Positions 27,001 to 38,336 of a stretch of 64,000 nt of DNA are shown piece by piece. The position numbers were made by a program, and so were the translations under genes. The stretch's first letter is position 1. Each line of letters opens with the position of its first letter. This stretch comes from Spongilla lacustris (lineage: Eukaryota > Porifera > Demospongiae > Spongillida > Spongillidae), in contig OX442423.1 of the NCBI GenBank assembly GCA_949361645.1, forward strand, positions 124,001-188,000, read 5' to 3'. The notes under the pieces were generated by a model that was not told the DNA's origin, made no database searches, and was given only the letters and a program-made list of their open reading frames with translations.

Positions 27001-30000
27001 TAGGTTAGGCAAACGATCGTATGCATAAAAAACCCGCGGATGCACAAGATGCTGTCCCACAAAAAAGAGCGCTCCCGATATTGTAAAATTTCATTAAACT
27101 TAGGACAGTATAAAATCACGCGTCAAAGTCTCGACCCCCGTATAAATTACAAAAAATACCCTCTATTACAACGTCCTTGATCTCAGCAGTGGGTACTGTC
27201 TTCCTTCTGTGGTTGCAACAAACAAACGAATTTTGATGCCCGTTTCACACTTACACGCACGTGCGATTTACACCAGGTCGGATGGCACAGTAAAAATCGC
27301 CAATCTCTACGGCTCACGTGACGCGTTGCCAATCCCTTTATATATTATCTCTGGTGAAATTCAAATTTTTTATCAGGGCGGAGTTACATGTAGGAAGAAA
27401 ATCTGCAGGGGAGGAGGACGATGGGATGCCATTACGGGGGGACTTTTCAGGTTGGTGCTATTTACGCATGGTGCGATACGAAAACAGGCTGAGTGAGGGG
27501 GTGATTTCTGCCTACAATACTGTAATACTGTAAACGTATATCCTCGCTGTAACAATGTGGGCGTGGCTGCATAGTACGCGAATCGCGGGAATCTTATAGA
27601 TTTTGGGTAGAAATTAACGCGACACCCCCGCAATACTACCAATGCATATTTCTCACTCTGAATAACGCGTGCTATCTTTCCGCAAGAATATAATAACATT
27701 TCTTACCATCGCAGGTATATCCCGACAGATTGTATCCAGTGTTACAGCTGCAGTAGAATGATCCAATGGTGTTGGTACAGTTTTGTGCACATGGACCCAA
27801 TCCTCCATTTGGTAGGCATTCATTGATGTCTGAAATACGGTAGTATGATACTAAATAAGGGTTGTACTAGTTGGATGCAATTTATTTGGGATGAAATACG
27901 GTGCGATATAGGGACACGATATTACTGATAAATTTTGCTTGTCAATGCATATGATTATGATTTAATACCCGGACCATGGATACACTGTCACTTCAAAAAA
28001 ACAAAACAAAAAAAAAACAACACTATTTCGTCTAGCATGCAGGTTTAGTGACAGTTAATCATGGATCAACACATGCAGCTCAGTATTATATCAATATAAT
28101 TATATTAAACCGCGGTTGACTTCACTTGCACGACAATGACGGTATTTAATAATTACTTAAAATTGGTTATTTGAACCAAAGCACTGAGGCAGTCAAAAAT
28201 CTTTCAGATTTCGAAGAGACCAAGGTCCCTTTGCATTAAATGATGAATCTAGACAGTTACTTAACTGTAACAATAAGCAGTCATTTTTTCAGCAAATAGG
28301 GTATATAATTTTAATGTAGTTAACTCCTCAGTGGTAATGATTCTACTCACAGTATCAATTTCACTTATTTTTCAGGGTATAGGCTTATATCATTCCTTAC
28401 CATTGCAGCCATATCCAGACTGTGTGTACCCAGGCTGACAGCTGCAGTAGAATGATCCGGGTGTGTTGGTACATATCTGTGCACATGAACCCAATCCTCC
28501 ATTTGGTAGGCATTCGTTGATGTCTGCAAAAAAAATTCCTAAATAGATTTTCACCACAATACTACCCAATGCACTCTGGCACTTTGCATGCAGGGCAGGA
28601 GTAACACAAGCTATCATTTCACAAGATTTTCTTACCATTGCAGGCATTTCCCGACAGAGTATATCCAGGCTGACAGCTGCAGTAGAATGATCCAATGGTG
28701 TTGGTACAGTTTTGTGCACATGGACCTAATCCTCCATTTGGTAGGCATTCGTTGATATCTGAAATGATAAGTGTACTATCATGTCCATGCACATATTGAA
28801 TCTAGAGTGAAGTATGGCAAAAGATCTGCCTATTGTGAAAACCACTATGAGGTCGTAGGAACAAGGACGAACATATGTTAATGGTTTCTAGAACATGTGG
28901 AGTGGTTAGACTATCACATCACAATCAAATGTGTGTCAAAGTGAAAGTCACTACGATACATTAAGAATAGCAAACAAAGGTAGTTTGAGCTACTTAAGTT
29001 GTCTTATTGTAAGCTGCATATCAGCATACGTGGCTTGCTTTGCTGTAACAATTGTATTATATCCAATTTTTCGACTACCTGTAAAATTGATGTCCATGCA
29101 ATGTTTTCCCTATTAACCAGTACTCTTTTATTCCACTATTTGCCTTCAGAGCCTTCTTCTAATATGACAGTGGGCACAAATCAAATCATACACAGCTAGT
29201 GTACATGGCTATGGTCCTGATCTCATTTAGGGTTTTCAGGGCTGATGTCTCGTGTATGGCATGTGTGAAATGGTGCAGATCATTTCATACCATTGCAGGC
29301 ATATCCACTCAGATTGTATCCAGACTGACAGCTGCAGTAGAATGATCCAATGGTGTTGGTACATATCTGAGCACATGGACCTAATCCTCCATTTGGTAGG
29401 CATTCATTGATGTCTGAAACGAGGTAATGTGTTAAGTTCACAGACATGTCCATGCACATATATTGAATCTACAGTGAGGTATGGCAAAGGATATGCCTAT
29501 ATTGTGGAAACCATTGTACAATATACAAAGACAAGCAAACAATACACATATATAAAGTGCATGTACATGACGTACACAGCCACCAACGGCTTCCAATGTG
29601 TAAAGAACATCAGACGCGCACATGCGGCACTCAGATAATTTCTTTAATTTTAATATGTGTCAATAGTAGGTCAATAGTTCTTCATTAGTTGCTAAGCTAG
29701 CACCACTAAATAAATAATGCAGTACATCACATTTTCAAAACAGATCAGTTTTCACTGCATGCAATACTAAACAGTGCATATTATTTCAAAAAGGACAATT
29801 AGCGCAAACTCCATATCTTAATTCAAAACCAATAATAACACTTTTTTACCATTGCATAAATATCCAGACATATTGTACCCAGTGTTACAGCTGCAGTAGA
29901 ATGATCCAATGGTGTTGGTACAGTTTTGTGCACATGGACCCAATCCTCCATTTGGTAGACATTCATTGATATCTATAGTTGAAAATCTCACATAGTCAAT

Positions 30001-33000
30001 AAAAATTCAGAAATGCAACATTTATTTTATAGTGTGCTAGCCATCCAAACCTGTGCAGGCATATCCTGACAAACTGTATCCAGACTGACAGCTGCAGTAG
30101 AATGATCCAATGGTGTTGGTACATATCTGTGCACATGGACCCAATCCTCCATTTGGTAGGCATTCGTTGATGTCTATGGGAATTGATATTACTGTGGTGA
30201 ATTGTTGGCTTTATTAAAACAACTAGGCAACGTACAAAAATATGTCCACATATGGTATGCCCCCATGCAAACAAGTGTTAGCACTAGTGCAAGGTGATTA
30301 AAAATGCAATCATTTGACCACTCACCACTGCAGGTGTGGTTGTCAGGGGCAAGTATATATCCTGCACCACACAGACACCGGAAGCTACCAACTGTGTTCT
30401 GACACTGTTGAGAGCATCCACTGATGCCAAGGGAACATTCATCAATATCTGGAAAGTAAAATGAACTTTACATGATACTATGTGAACATTTCAGTACCAT
30501 TGGTATTAAAGGATGATCTGGTACATAACATCCATATTTACACCCAGCAGTTAAATTCATTAGCCTGTACCCCAGAGCACACAGCTCACATACAAGAGCT
30601 TTTAGATGTAATAATGTGTGCAATTATCCTTGTGCATGCAATGTGACATGTCCTCACCATTGCAGGCATATCCAGACAGTGTGTATCCAGGCTGACAGCT
30701 GCAGTAGAATGATCCAATGGTGTTGGTACATATCTGAGTACATGGACCCAATCCTCCATTTGGTAGGCATTCATTGATGTCTGAAATGGTATCAGTATGG
30801 ATGATAATATAATGAATAGCATTTTGTAGTAGTATTCATGAGATGCTTAAACATAATGCACTAATTGCATAGCTAATTGCACAATATCATTGTCTCACCA
30901 TTGCAGGCATATCCAGACAGTGTGTATCCAGGCCGACAGCTGCAGTAGAATGATCCAATGGTGTTGGTACACATCTGTGCACAAGGACCCAATCCTCCAT
31001 TTGGTAGACATTCATTGATGTCTGCAAAGTAAGTATTGAATATGGTACATATAAAATATATAATATATAATATAATTATATATATATATATATATGAGCA
31101 TGTGCTTGTGGACTGCAGTACCAAACCAGCTTTATGATTGCACATACATGTATGGGATATGCTTGAAGTTTGTACAGCTTCATCTAATGTTAATGAGGGG
31201 TAATTTCTGCTATGTAGGCATGATGTAAAACGTTACAATGCTAACTAGAAACTTCTTTTTATCCATTTTAACAGTTAGGCCATTATTTTCATACAGCAAT
31301 GGTATACACAAGATCAGGCTGAGAGGAGCTCATATCTAGAATATGTTTATGTGGCTTGGCTATACCAGCTGCATGTGGCTAGGATATACCAGCGTATTTG
31401 GGACTTGAAATTCAAGTGGCATGATTTAACCTCCACTGCCCCACCTTACATCTTGGGTGAACAGTGAATACACAGCATAGCACTATCCATCCCAGGGTGC
31501 CCACAAAGCACCCAGGGTGCCCACAAAGCACCCAGGGTGCCCACAAAGCACCCAGGGTGCCAACATAGCACCCAGGGTGCCCACATAGCACCCATGGTGC
31601 CCACATAGCACCTTAGCTCCGTACATCCCAGGGTCCCAGGGTGCCCACAGAGCACCCTTCCAGAGCACCCTTTTTATGCCTCAGGGTGCCCGCAGGGCAT
31701 CATAGGCCAGGTCAGGGTACCCATACACATCATAGGCCAGGTCAGGGTGCCCATACACATCATAGGCCAGGTCAGGGTGCCCATACACATCATAGGCCAG
31801 GTCAGGGTGCCCATACACATCATAGGCCAGGTCAGGGTGCCCATACACATCATAGGCCAGGTCAGGGTGCCCATACACATCATAGGCCAGGTCAGGGTGC
31901 CCATACACATCATAGGCCAGGTCAGGGTGCCCATACACATCATAGGCCAGGTCAGGGTGCCCATACACATCATAGGCCAGGTCAGGGTGCCCATACACAT
32001 CATAGGCCAGGTCAGGGTGCCCATACACATCATAGGCCAGGTCAGGGTGCCCATACACATCATAGGCCAGGCTGCTGTGATGCCATCTTAGGAAGCTGAT
32101 TTAATAAAGCAACTGATTAGACAAGACATTTTTTTCTGTCACAGATAATGCATACAAATATGTCAAACTCTTTGATCCTGTGCATTTATAGTGATGCACT
32201 CTGACTGGATTATGCAAACATTCAATGGACTATACTAGTATAATTATAATTTATAATAATAATAATATTATATAGCTCACCCATCATATGCTTGTGGCGC
32301 ATGTATACATTTAAGTATAAATATATAGTCATAGTTTAATATGCATTACTATGTATCATTAAAAAAAAATTATTAACTCTTGCGGCTTGACCAGGGGCAT
32401 ATGCAGGATTTCATATTTCATAAAGGGGGTTACAGATAAGAAATAGTCAACAGGGGGAGGGAAGCTTTGCAGTGCTGTTAAATTTATTTTTCAGTGTTAT
32501 AATACACACAGCTGATTACATCAAGCTTGTTCATTAAACATATCTATTGTGCACACAATACTGTAATTTTGGGTTGAAAGGGGGTTCAGACAACCCCTCC
32601 CCCTCCCCCTCCACATACACACCTATGCCCTTGGCTTCTACACATCAGTGTTTGCATGTTAAATATTTAGTTTACAGACTAAATCTCTTTTTCTCACCAT
32701 TGCAGGCATATCCAGACAATGTGTACCCAGTGTTACAGCTGCAGTAGAATGATCCAATGGTGTTGGTACATACTTGTTGACAGGGACCCAATCCTCCATT
32801 TGGAGCACATTCGTTGATGTCTGCAATGATAAAGTACACTATCAGCCTTTGAAAGAGCTGTGTCAAACAATTAAGGCAGTAAGACTTAGAATGCACCCAG
32901 AAGTACGTTGGTGCATGACATTAGACCCTTTTGATGCGTGGGTGACAAGTGCTCACCACTGAGGGCAAGACTGAATGGAGTGTTAATGAAACATGATGCA

Positions 33001-36000
33001 TCTTTGTTGTTGCAGAAAAGTATTTTTGTCATTATGTGCATATGTACGGCACAAGTACTATCTGGATGATGAAGTGAACACTCTTATAAAGAAGAAGCAC
33101 TTTTAAAGGGTTGTGTTTAAAATGTCATCAAGAAGGAGCCTATAGATACTGAAAAACGTTTCTGATGCTTAAGGCACCATTCCTTTAATGACCATTAATG
33201 ATGCTAAATGATTTGTGATAATAATTTCTGGCAGTATGAATAGTTCAAATATGATACATCTATTTTAGTGGTTCTATACATGCATGTATAGTGAGAAAGA
33301 AGGCATGTTAATTTGTTCTCTATCTGTATAGGAATTTATTACACGTTGTTCGTTAACATGTTACACAACAATTGTAGTTTTCTCACCATTGCAGGCATAT
33401 CCAGACAGAGTATATCCAGTGTTACAGCTGCAGAAGAATGATCCGGGTGTGTTGGTACATATCTGTGCACATGGACCCAATCCTCCATTTGGTAGGCATT
33501 CATTGATGTCTGCAGTAAGCAAACTGATATGAAATTTCAGTAACCCCATCCTACAATCATGCACACAGATTAAGTCAGATGCAAGTTTTGAATTTAAGAA
33601 GCCGCAACTGATAACATTTTGTGTCAAAGTGGCACATGCAAATGTACAATGTACTTAAAGCTGTTGCATATGATAGGAACTAAAACCCCAGCTTGATAGA
33701 AGTCCCATAAATCTAACTATCTAATAATCTACTTCTAAAACTCTAAGTTGAGTCCTAAAATTACAAATTGCATCTTCATGCATCAATAATACACGCATTA
33801 GTGTGGATCTATTGGTGACATGCAGTGGATTATTTATTTAGCCCAAATATATGGAAGTACTATAGTAAAATACAACACGTTGCATTATAGTTATATTATG
33901 TAGGTATATGCGGAAATATTCTTCTCACCATTGCAGGCATATCCTGATGCAGACAGAGTATATCCAGTGTTACAGCTGCAGTAGAATGATCCAATGGTGT
34001 TGGTACATATCTGTGCACATGGACCCAATCCTCCATTTGGTAGGCATTCATTGATATCTGTAATATAAACGGGCATAAATAGAGGGCAATAGAAGATCTG
34101 AGGTTTCTGATGCCCAACAAACTCCCACCCCCTTGCAAAACTATTTGGAGCACGTGATTTTTATTTCAATAACCTTGTTGCTAGAGATAATCTAATTAAT
34201 ATTGAATGCCAGTTACAAATCAAAACTTAATCCGTGGCTCAATGCATGTACATTTAATGTATGTGAATTCATTATAGCTATTCAGCTCAGGTGGGGTGAT
34301 CACAATCGGCAGATGTCAAAACTCGGCGTGAATATTTTTAAGCACGCATTTAATTAACAATATAGCCATGACTGCATGTATACGAGCTGCACCTAATTAC
34401 TCTATATAGTTGCGAGTGTCAACCTGTCCTCTCTCATCTTGACTCTCTATAACAGTGCAGTGGCTGTATAGTCTGACCGTAAGTAGGTAGTTGGATATTT
34501 TTTTCAAATTGTGATTTCAGCCCCATATTATATATCGTTAGAAAGAGCAAAAATTCTACATTCCAAAAATACCTTATACTCATGGCTATGCGTTTCGTTG
34601 CGAGCACCACGCTATTCGAAAGATCAAAAATGAAATGATCGCGAATGTACGTGAATTAATAGGGTACGCGAAACAAAAACTGTCCCAGTTGAGTTTATAA
34701 TCAGTACAGAGATATAAATAAGTGTGCAGCCTTAACCAAAACTTTAAAATACATAGTATCACTAATATAATACATAGAGATGCATTGGATTTTGCTTCAA
34801 TAAGTAACTAACGCTTACTATTGGTCATGATAAGAAGGAAGGTTATTCTGCCAAATAGTACACATAACTATACGTACTGAATTATGGTACTAACTGATGA
34901 AATCTACACAAATCAAACTGCCAGTACAATTTTCAATGCAGAAAAACATATCAACCACACTACACTATGTACAATCAAGCGTATTCATGATTTCAGTTCA
35001 CTTAAATTAAGATCCCCAGCAATGTAATCTGCTAACAGCCCATACATGTATATGACAATTGTAACGTTCTCCCCATCTTCGCCAGCTTCATCAGTTTTCC
35101 AGTAGGTTAACTGTTTTGCTTCACTGTGATGGCTTCATTGCTTTAATAACAAATTTTCCTGCGTCAACTTCTTTTATTAATTTTATTATTATTATTATTT
35201 TTGCACTTTGCAATTTAGAACGAACTGAGTGTTTATTCAATATTTGATTTAAAAATAGCGGTTTGCATTTTAACACTAGCAAGTACTCGAAGCTTTGCTT
35301 TGAGAACCTCATTTGATGTCATTAACTTCTTTAAAGAACTTTTTCTTTCCCAAATTCAGTGCAGCTAGATCTAAGGTTTATTGGTATGGAGTAGGAGGTG
35401 CCCGTTTGACTAGTGTGCAGAACACTGACTGATGAAAGTGGATTTTTGAAGTCTTTGTTTGGGATTCATTTAAAGGCAATCCAAATTTCAGATTAAGATA
35501 AAAAAACAATATCTTCCCAGGTTCTAGTAAGATGCTTCTTCATATCATTGATAGTTTGAAGTACAAGCTTAATGGAAGTGCACAATGCATTAATGTTCAC
35601 ATCTTGTCCTGGTGCTAGTTTTGCCACTATCTTGGCTTTTTCCATAGGTTTGGCATTTTTTAGGTTGGAGTTGATGTACAACACTAAGCCATTTCTTATT
35701 TCAGGAGCTAGAAGGGATCCATGCTCACTCACATCCTTTTTATAATCATTAATGAGCCTCCTTAGATCAATAACTGTCTTCATTCTAAATAGCAAAAAAG
35801 CAATGGTTGCGCACATGCGCATCATTCATACATGTAATGCCCGTATGGATGCATGCATCTAATTAAACATGAATACTTGGCTTGAAAAGAACAGTGCTTG
35901 GGCATCATCGAATTACAATGTTGCAACAATAGAAATAAAATGATTTGTTAATTCTTCAAATTAATTTCATTTACAACTTAGTTGATTGAAGAATGGGGTG

Positions 36001-38163
36001 TGCAATAAATAGGGTAGTCACAAAACATTTTATTGTAAGGAATGGTTATGTGCTTATGCTTTGTAGACAAAGAATCCAAGTTAACCTACTTAGTTCAAGT
36101 ATAAAGATACATTTATATAAACATGTGTGTCCTTTTTTCATGCAGACCAACCCAAAACGCCTGGGTAGTTAAAGCATCCCTTGGGCATCATCCAAACGTC
36201 CTCATACTTTGTAATATGATGATTCGATGCCTAACTTAAATAACAATATGTATCCTGTGATAGTTGGTTCACAATCAGAGTCAAGATTCATTCCCAAAAT
36301 TATACTACGAATTCAATGCGTAAAAAAAATATAGATCAAGAACCAGCTCGAAATTAGGCAATGGCGTTTCATTCTACAACAAATCGGCTTACTAAATCAA
36401 GCTATGTAGTCGGACCAACCTCGCAGATAATCGAACAACTTTGTTCGCTTATATAAGACCTCTTCCAACTTTACGAAATACGTGTCCAGTTTTCGACGTA
36501 GTTTTAGATCATCGATTTACGGCCCCACTTACGCGATTTATCCAAGTACCTACCGTAAGTACCAGTGAGGCACTCGTATAGTAAACTTTCAGGTGCATGT
36601 TAAACAAGATTTAGTCATGCATGCAACTGTATACATGTATAATAATGTTGCGATTTGCAACACTCACCATTGCAGGCATATCCGGAAAGTGAATATCCCG
36701 CATTACAGCTGCAGGAGAATGATCCGGGTGTGTTGGTACATATCTGTGCACATGGACCTAATCCTCCATTTGGTAGGCATTCGTTGATGTCTGCAATCCG
36801 GCGAAGAGTAAAAGGTTATTTTCAACTACGACAATCATTTATTGGCAATCAAAATGTTATCCATGCGTTAATTTTATTATTGTGCTGAATTTAGCAACCC
36901 CTCCCCCCCCCCCCACCCTTTTCCCCGTGCAAGTTTGAAGAAAGTGATTGAGGGTATAGTTTACCCAAAGGATTGAACTGCAGGGGTTATAAGATATTTA
37001 TTGGGTATAAGTTATTAATTTCATTATATATGCACTTTTTTGTGCATCCTGTTAATGAGCTCTTACCGTTGCAGCTGTACACAGACAGTGTGTACCCAGT
37101 ATTACAGCTGCAATAGAATGATCCAACAGTGTTGGTACATATCTGTTGGCAGGGTCCCAATCCTCCATTTGTAGCACACTCGTTGTTGTCTGAAATGATA
37201 AAATATTAGATAGTTATTCGCAAATTTTAATCAAACGGTATAATTCAGTCACAGCAAAAAAAGACCGCGAATCAATTCTTGATTTCATAGATGATTTTAA
37301 AATCACTTGTAGAATCATCGTATGATTGAACAGTACTCTTACGTACTCTTACGCAAGTGTGTTCAATCATCTATAAAATCAAAAATTAATTTTCCTGTGT
37401 TTTTTTTTTTTTTTTTTTTTTTTCTGCGCGCTGGATTGCAGCATCGCTACTACAGAGGAACTAACTGAAGCGATGGTGTAATTCCACAGACCGATTCTGG
37501 GTGTCTTAATTATCTATAACTGTATACGGCACCGCCCCTGCATGCCTATAAAAACATAAAGCTCACGACGCGTAATATTCAGCTGCTGTAACTATATTAA
37601 TTCTAAATGAGTAAATCATGCCGTTTGCCCGGCATAGCCTTGCGTTCCCTTACCAACCCCTCACGTTTCACGATTATATTTTGTGCACGGCACATGCACA
37701 CAGTACGTGGCGCACACCGTTTTACCTGCGCATGTCTGCGTCCCAGAAACTTGTGAAAATCCGGTACAGCACGTAAATTGAGAATAATACCCAGTATCTG
37801 TATTGTACACTGCCGCCGACCCATAAGTAGACCTGAATAAGGGATCGGAACGGTGTGCACATGCATGCACGGTGAAATATTGTAACGTGCGGCTTCATCT
37901 TTAACGTACGCTGCACAATAGCTCCACCCCCAGCCGAAAGTACTGCAGTCAAAATAGTAGTTGTACACTGTCTTCACGTAGGACGTGGTTTGTACGGCTT
38001 GTGAAGCCATCACGTAACAGACACTGCAATTCAGCGAAACCATGCAATGTTAGTATACGGTAGCAATGCAACCTCTTTGGTGACTAACTCACCCTGTCTG
38101 GGCGTTACTCTGGTGGATTAAATTGGCCCAAAGGAGCGTTGCGATGAGGGCTAACTTAGACAT
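14897..38163 (-). CDS. Giant EMI-EGF transmembrane receptor: signal peptide, EMI, 43 EGF, TM, NPLY tail
   Basis: A predicted type I cell-surface receptor of about 2,098 aa from 49 coding exons. Parts in order: signal peptide exon 38163-38093; EMI domain exons 38023-37910 and 37832-37726; 43 single-exon EGF domains between 37189 and 15921; stalk exon 15800-15700; juxtamembrane plus membrane-span exon 15643-15228; tail exon 15068-14897. Every junction is GT-AG and phases agree over the whole length; total coding length is 6,297 bases. EGF modules are calcium-binding type (DINEC or DIDEC starts) and most match the Asp/Asn-hydroxylation pattern C-x-[DN]-x4-[FY]-x-C-x-C. The tail has NPLYDTV. EMI + EGF array + NPxY recalls the CED-1/Draper/MEGF10 engulfment receptors, but those use laminin-type EGF modules, so orthology is not claimed. 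I see no second signal peptide, membrane span or stop exon in the long introns, so one gene is favoured over several; transcripts could revise this. Confidence 0.85.
15228..15643 (-). other. Juxtamembrane region, membrane span and start of cytoplasmic tail (exon)
   Basis: Encodes residues about 1904-2041. The ectodomain part has Cys in [22 protein letters not shown] and ALCQAI, a conserved-looking fold of unknown type. The hydrophobic span is about residues 2005-2030 (ALSVGVAIG to LVAIVI), followed by the stop-transfer KMRRRR. It starts in phase 0, unlike the EGF exons, and ends in phase 2 at 15228. Confidence 0.85.
15700..15800 (-). other. Stalk exon of the EGF receptor
   Basis: A 101-base exon joins the last EGF module (phase 1) to the TM exon (phase 0). 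It encodes about 34 Ser/Thr/Pro-containing residues ending IADCTEWK. Three near copies of a 27-bp unit (CATGTGTAAAGGTCACATAT core) lie in the flanking intron at about 15813-15885. Confidence 0.8.
15921..22800 (-). other. EGF exons 43 to 21 (C-terminal block of the EGF array)
   Basis: Twenty-three single-domain exons, numbered from the N-terminus: 43: 15921-16043; 42: 16103-16225; 41: 16886-17008; 40: 17109-17231; 39: 17396-17518; 38: 17618-17740; 37: 17908-18030; 36: 18093-18215; 35: 18370-18492; 34: 18702-18830; 33: 19037-19159; 32: 19234-19356; 31: 19459-19581; 30: 20035-20157; 29: 20529-20651; 28: 20790-20912; 27: 21002-21124; 26: 21270-21392; 25: 21438-21560; 24: 21635-21757; 23: 22040-22162; 22: 22390-22512; 21: 22678-22800. 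All are 123 bp except number 34 (129 bp, with an SA insertion before GYACNG). Most are the [13 protein letters not shown] type. Numbers 42, 40, 35, 32 and 24 are the LGxSGC type with a longer last loop (SSDNxTC). All are phase 1-1. Confidence 0.88.
16234..16660. repeat. 26-bp array in the intron between EGF exons 42 and 41
   Basis: About 16 copies of a 26-bp unit (AGCAATCATGGCTGGTACAC plus ATATGT) with drift (gtagtaatcatggccag). It makes up most of the 660-bp intron. It does not overlap the splice junctions. Confidence 0.9.
22801..24079. other. Long intron between EGF exons 21 and 20, with an inverted-repeat element
   Basis: No coding exon is seen. An inverted pair of about 26-38 bp (GATGTAGGATTTGTAGACA near 22979 and TGTCTACAAATCCTACATC near 23197) bounds a MITE-like element of about 260 bp. 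The rest is AT-rich and unremarkable. Confidence 0.6.
24080..25400 (-). other. EGF exons 20 to 15
   Basis: 20: 24080-24217 (138 bp, N-loop insertion [12 protein letters not shown] and SASGY); 19: 24422-24544; 18: 24599-24721; 17: 24868-24990; 16: 25048-25170; 15: 25278-25400. Numbers 19 and 16 are the LGISGC / IGTSGC subtype; number 16 is almost identical to number 32. Introns here are only 54-250 bp, so the block is compact. Confidence 0.88.
25401..27706. other. Long intron between EGF exons 15 and 14
   Basis: A small stem-loop at 26093-26156 pairs CCCCAGACCCTATTAA with TTAATAGGGTCTGGG. At 26363-26722 on the minus strand lies an open frame of about 120 codons with about 15 Cys (CWYFRF..., [35 protein letters not shown]). 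It has no clear start or acceptor and I do not recognise it. The rest shows no gene. Confidence 0.45.
27707..31021 (-). other. EGF exons 14 to 6
   Basis: 14: 27707-27829; 13: 28401-28523; 12: 28636-28758; 11: 29291-29413; 10: 29850-29972; 9: 30051-30173; 8: 30326-30448; 7: 30658-30780; 6: 30899-31021. All are 123 bp and phase 1-1. Exon 8 is the LGISGC subtype. Exons 10-7 together with their introns are a near copy of exons 37-34 (17908-18830). The introns next to exons 12 and 11 also share a segment (CATGTCCATGCACATAT...), showing duplication of exon plus intron. Confidence 0.88.
31022..32697. repeat. Intron between EGF exons 6 and 5 with two minisatellites
   Basis: About seven copies of a 20-bp unit (CCCAGGGTGCCCACAAAGCA) lie at 31492-31660. 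About 13 nearly identical copies of a 30-bp unit (CATAGGCCAGGTCAGGGTGC plus CCATACACAT) lie at 31684-32070. The 30-bp array is open in all frames because of its length and encodes nothing. A TE-like GGGGCATATGCAGGATTTC string lies near 32394. Confidence 0.9.
32698..34057 (-). other. EGF exons 5 to 3
   Basis: 5: 32698-32820 ([11 protein letters not shown] variant, like exon 1); 4: 33387-33509; 3: 33929-34057 (129 bp, SASGY insertion). Phase 1-1, canonical six Cys. Confidence 0.88.
34058..36667. other. Longest intron of the EGF receptor, with an unassigned minus-strand ORF
   Basis: No EGF exon is seen. At 35493-35825 (minus) an open frame reads from [17 protein letters not shown] to TWEDIVFLS and stop, about 97 residues from the internal Met. 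An acceptor-like TTTTTGCTATTTAG precedes that Met. I do not recognise the product; it could be a terminal exon, a retrocopy or chance. Confidence 0.4.
36668..37189 (-). other. EGF exons 2 and 1
   Basis: 2: 36668-36790; 1: 37067-37189. Exon 1 begins DNNEC instead of DINEC and has [11 protein letters not shown], making it the most divergent module near the EMI domain. Both are 123 bp and phase 1-1. A poly-T tract lies at about 37400-37423 in the next intron. Confidence 0.85.
37726..38023 (-). other. EMI domain exons
   Basis: Two exons (38023-37910 and 37832-37726) encode residues about 24-97. The features are [30 protein letters not shown] and the hallmark double Cys in [12 protein letters not shown], ending TQTCA. 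The order C...Y...C...WGW.YC...CC.GF matches the EMI domain found at the N-terminus of EMILIN and MEGF/CED-1 type proteins. Phase is 2 in, 2 across and 1 out, which joins exactly to the first EGF exon. Confidence 0.8.
38093..38163 (-). other. Signal peptide exon of the EGF receptor
   Basis: ATG at 38163-38161. Twenty-three codons encode a basic start (MSKLA), a hydrophobic core ([11 protein letters not shown]) and a likely cleavage after SNA. The donor is GG|GTGAGT. Confidence 0.85.
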
Positions 38164-38336
38164 TGTTTCCAATTTTTTTACATCACCACGCTATACATGG
38201 AGATAATGACTAAGCTAGCATATGTATAGAGAGCATCCGGCCTTATATACATGATGTCAATAAAGCAAACGTATAATGGGTCTGGGTACGAGACCAGCAG
38301 TCCGGAGCATTTCATGATGCAGCTGCATGGGCGTAC

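Noticed and set aside
31684..32070. Regular 30-bp array considered as CRISPR-like
   Set aside because: Head-to-tail identical units with no unique spacers, in a eukaryotic intron.
14897..38163. Several separate EGF genes instead of one
   Set aside because: Only one signal peptide/EMI start and one TM/tail end were found, and all 43 EGF exons keep phase 1-1. Long introns contain no alternative ends I could support.
14897..38163. Direct orthology to MEGF10/Draper, fibrillin or Notch
   Set aside because: EMI and NPxY fit the first, but the EGF type does not. There are no TB domains (fibrillin) and no LNR or ankyrin domains (Notch).
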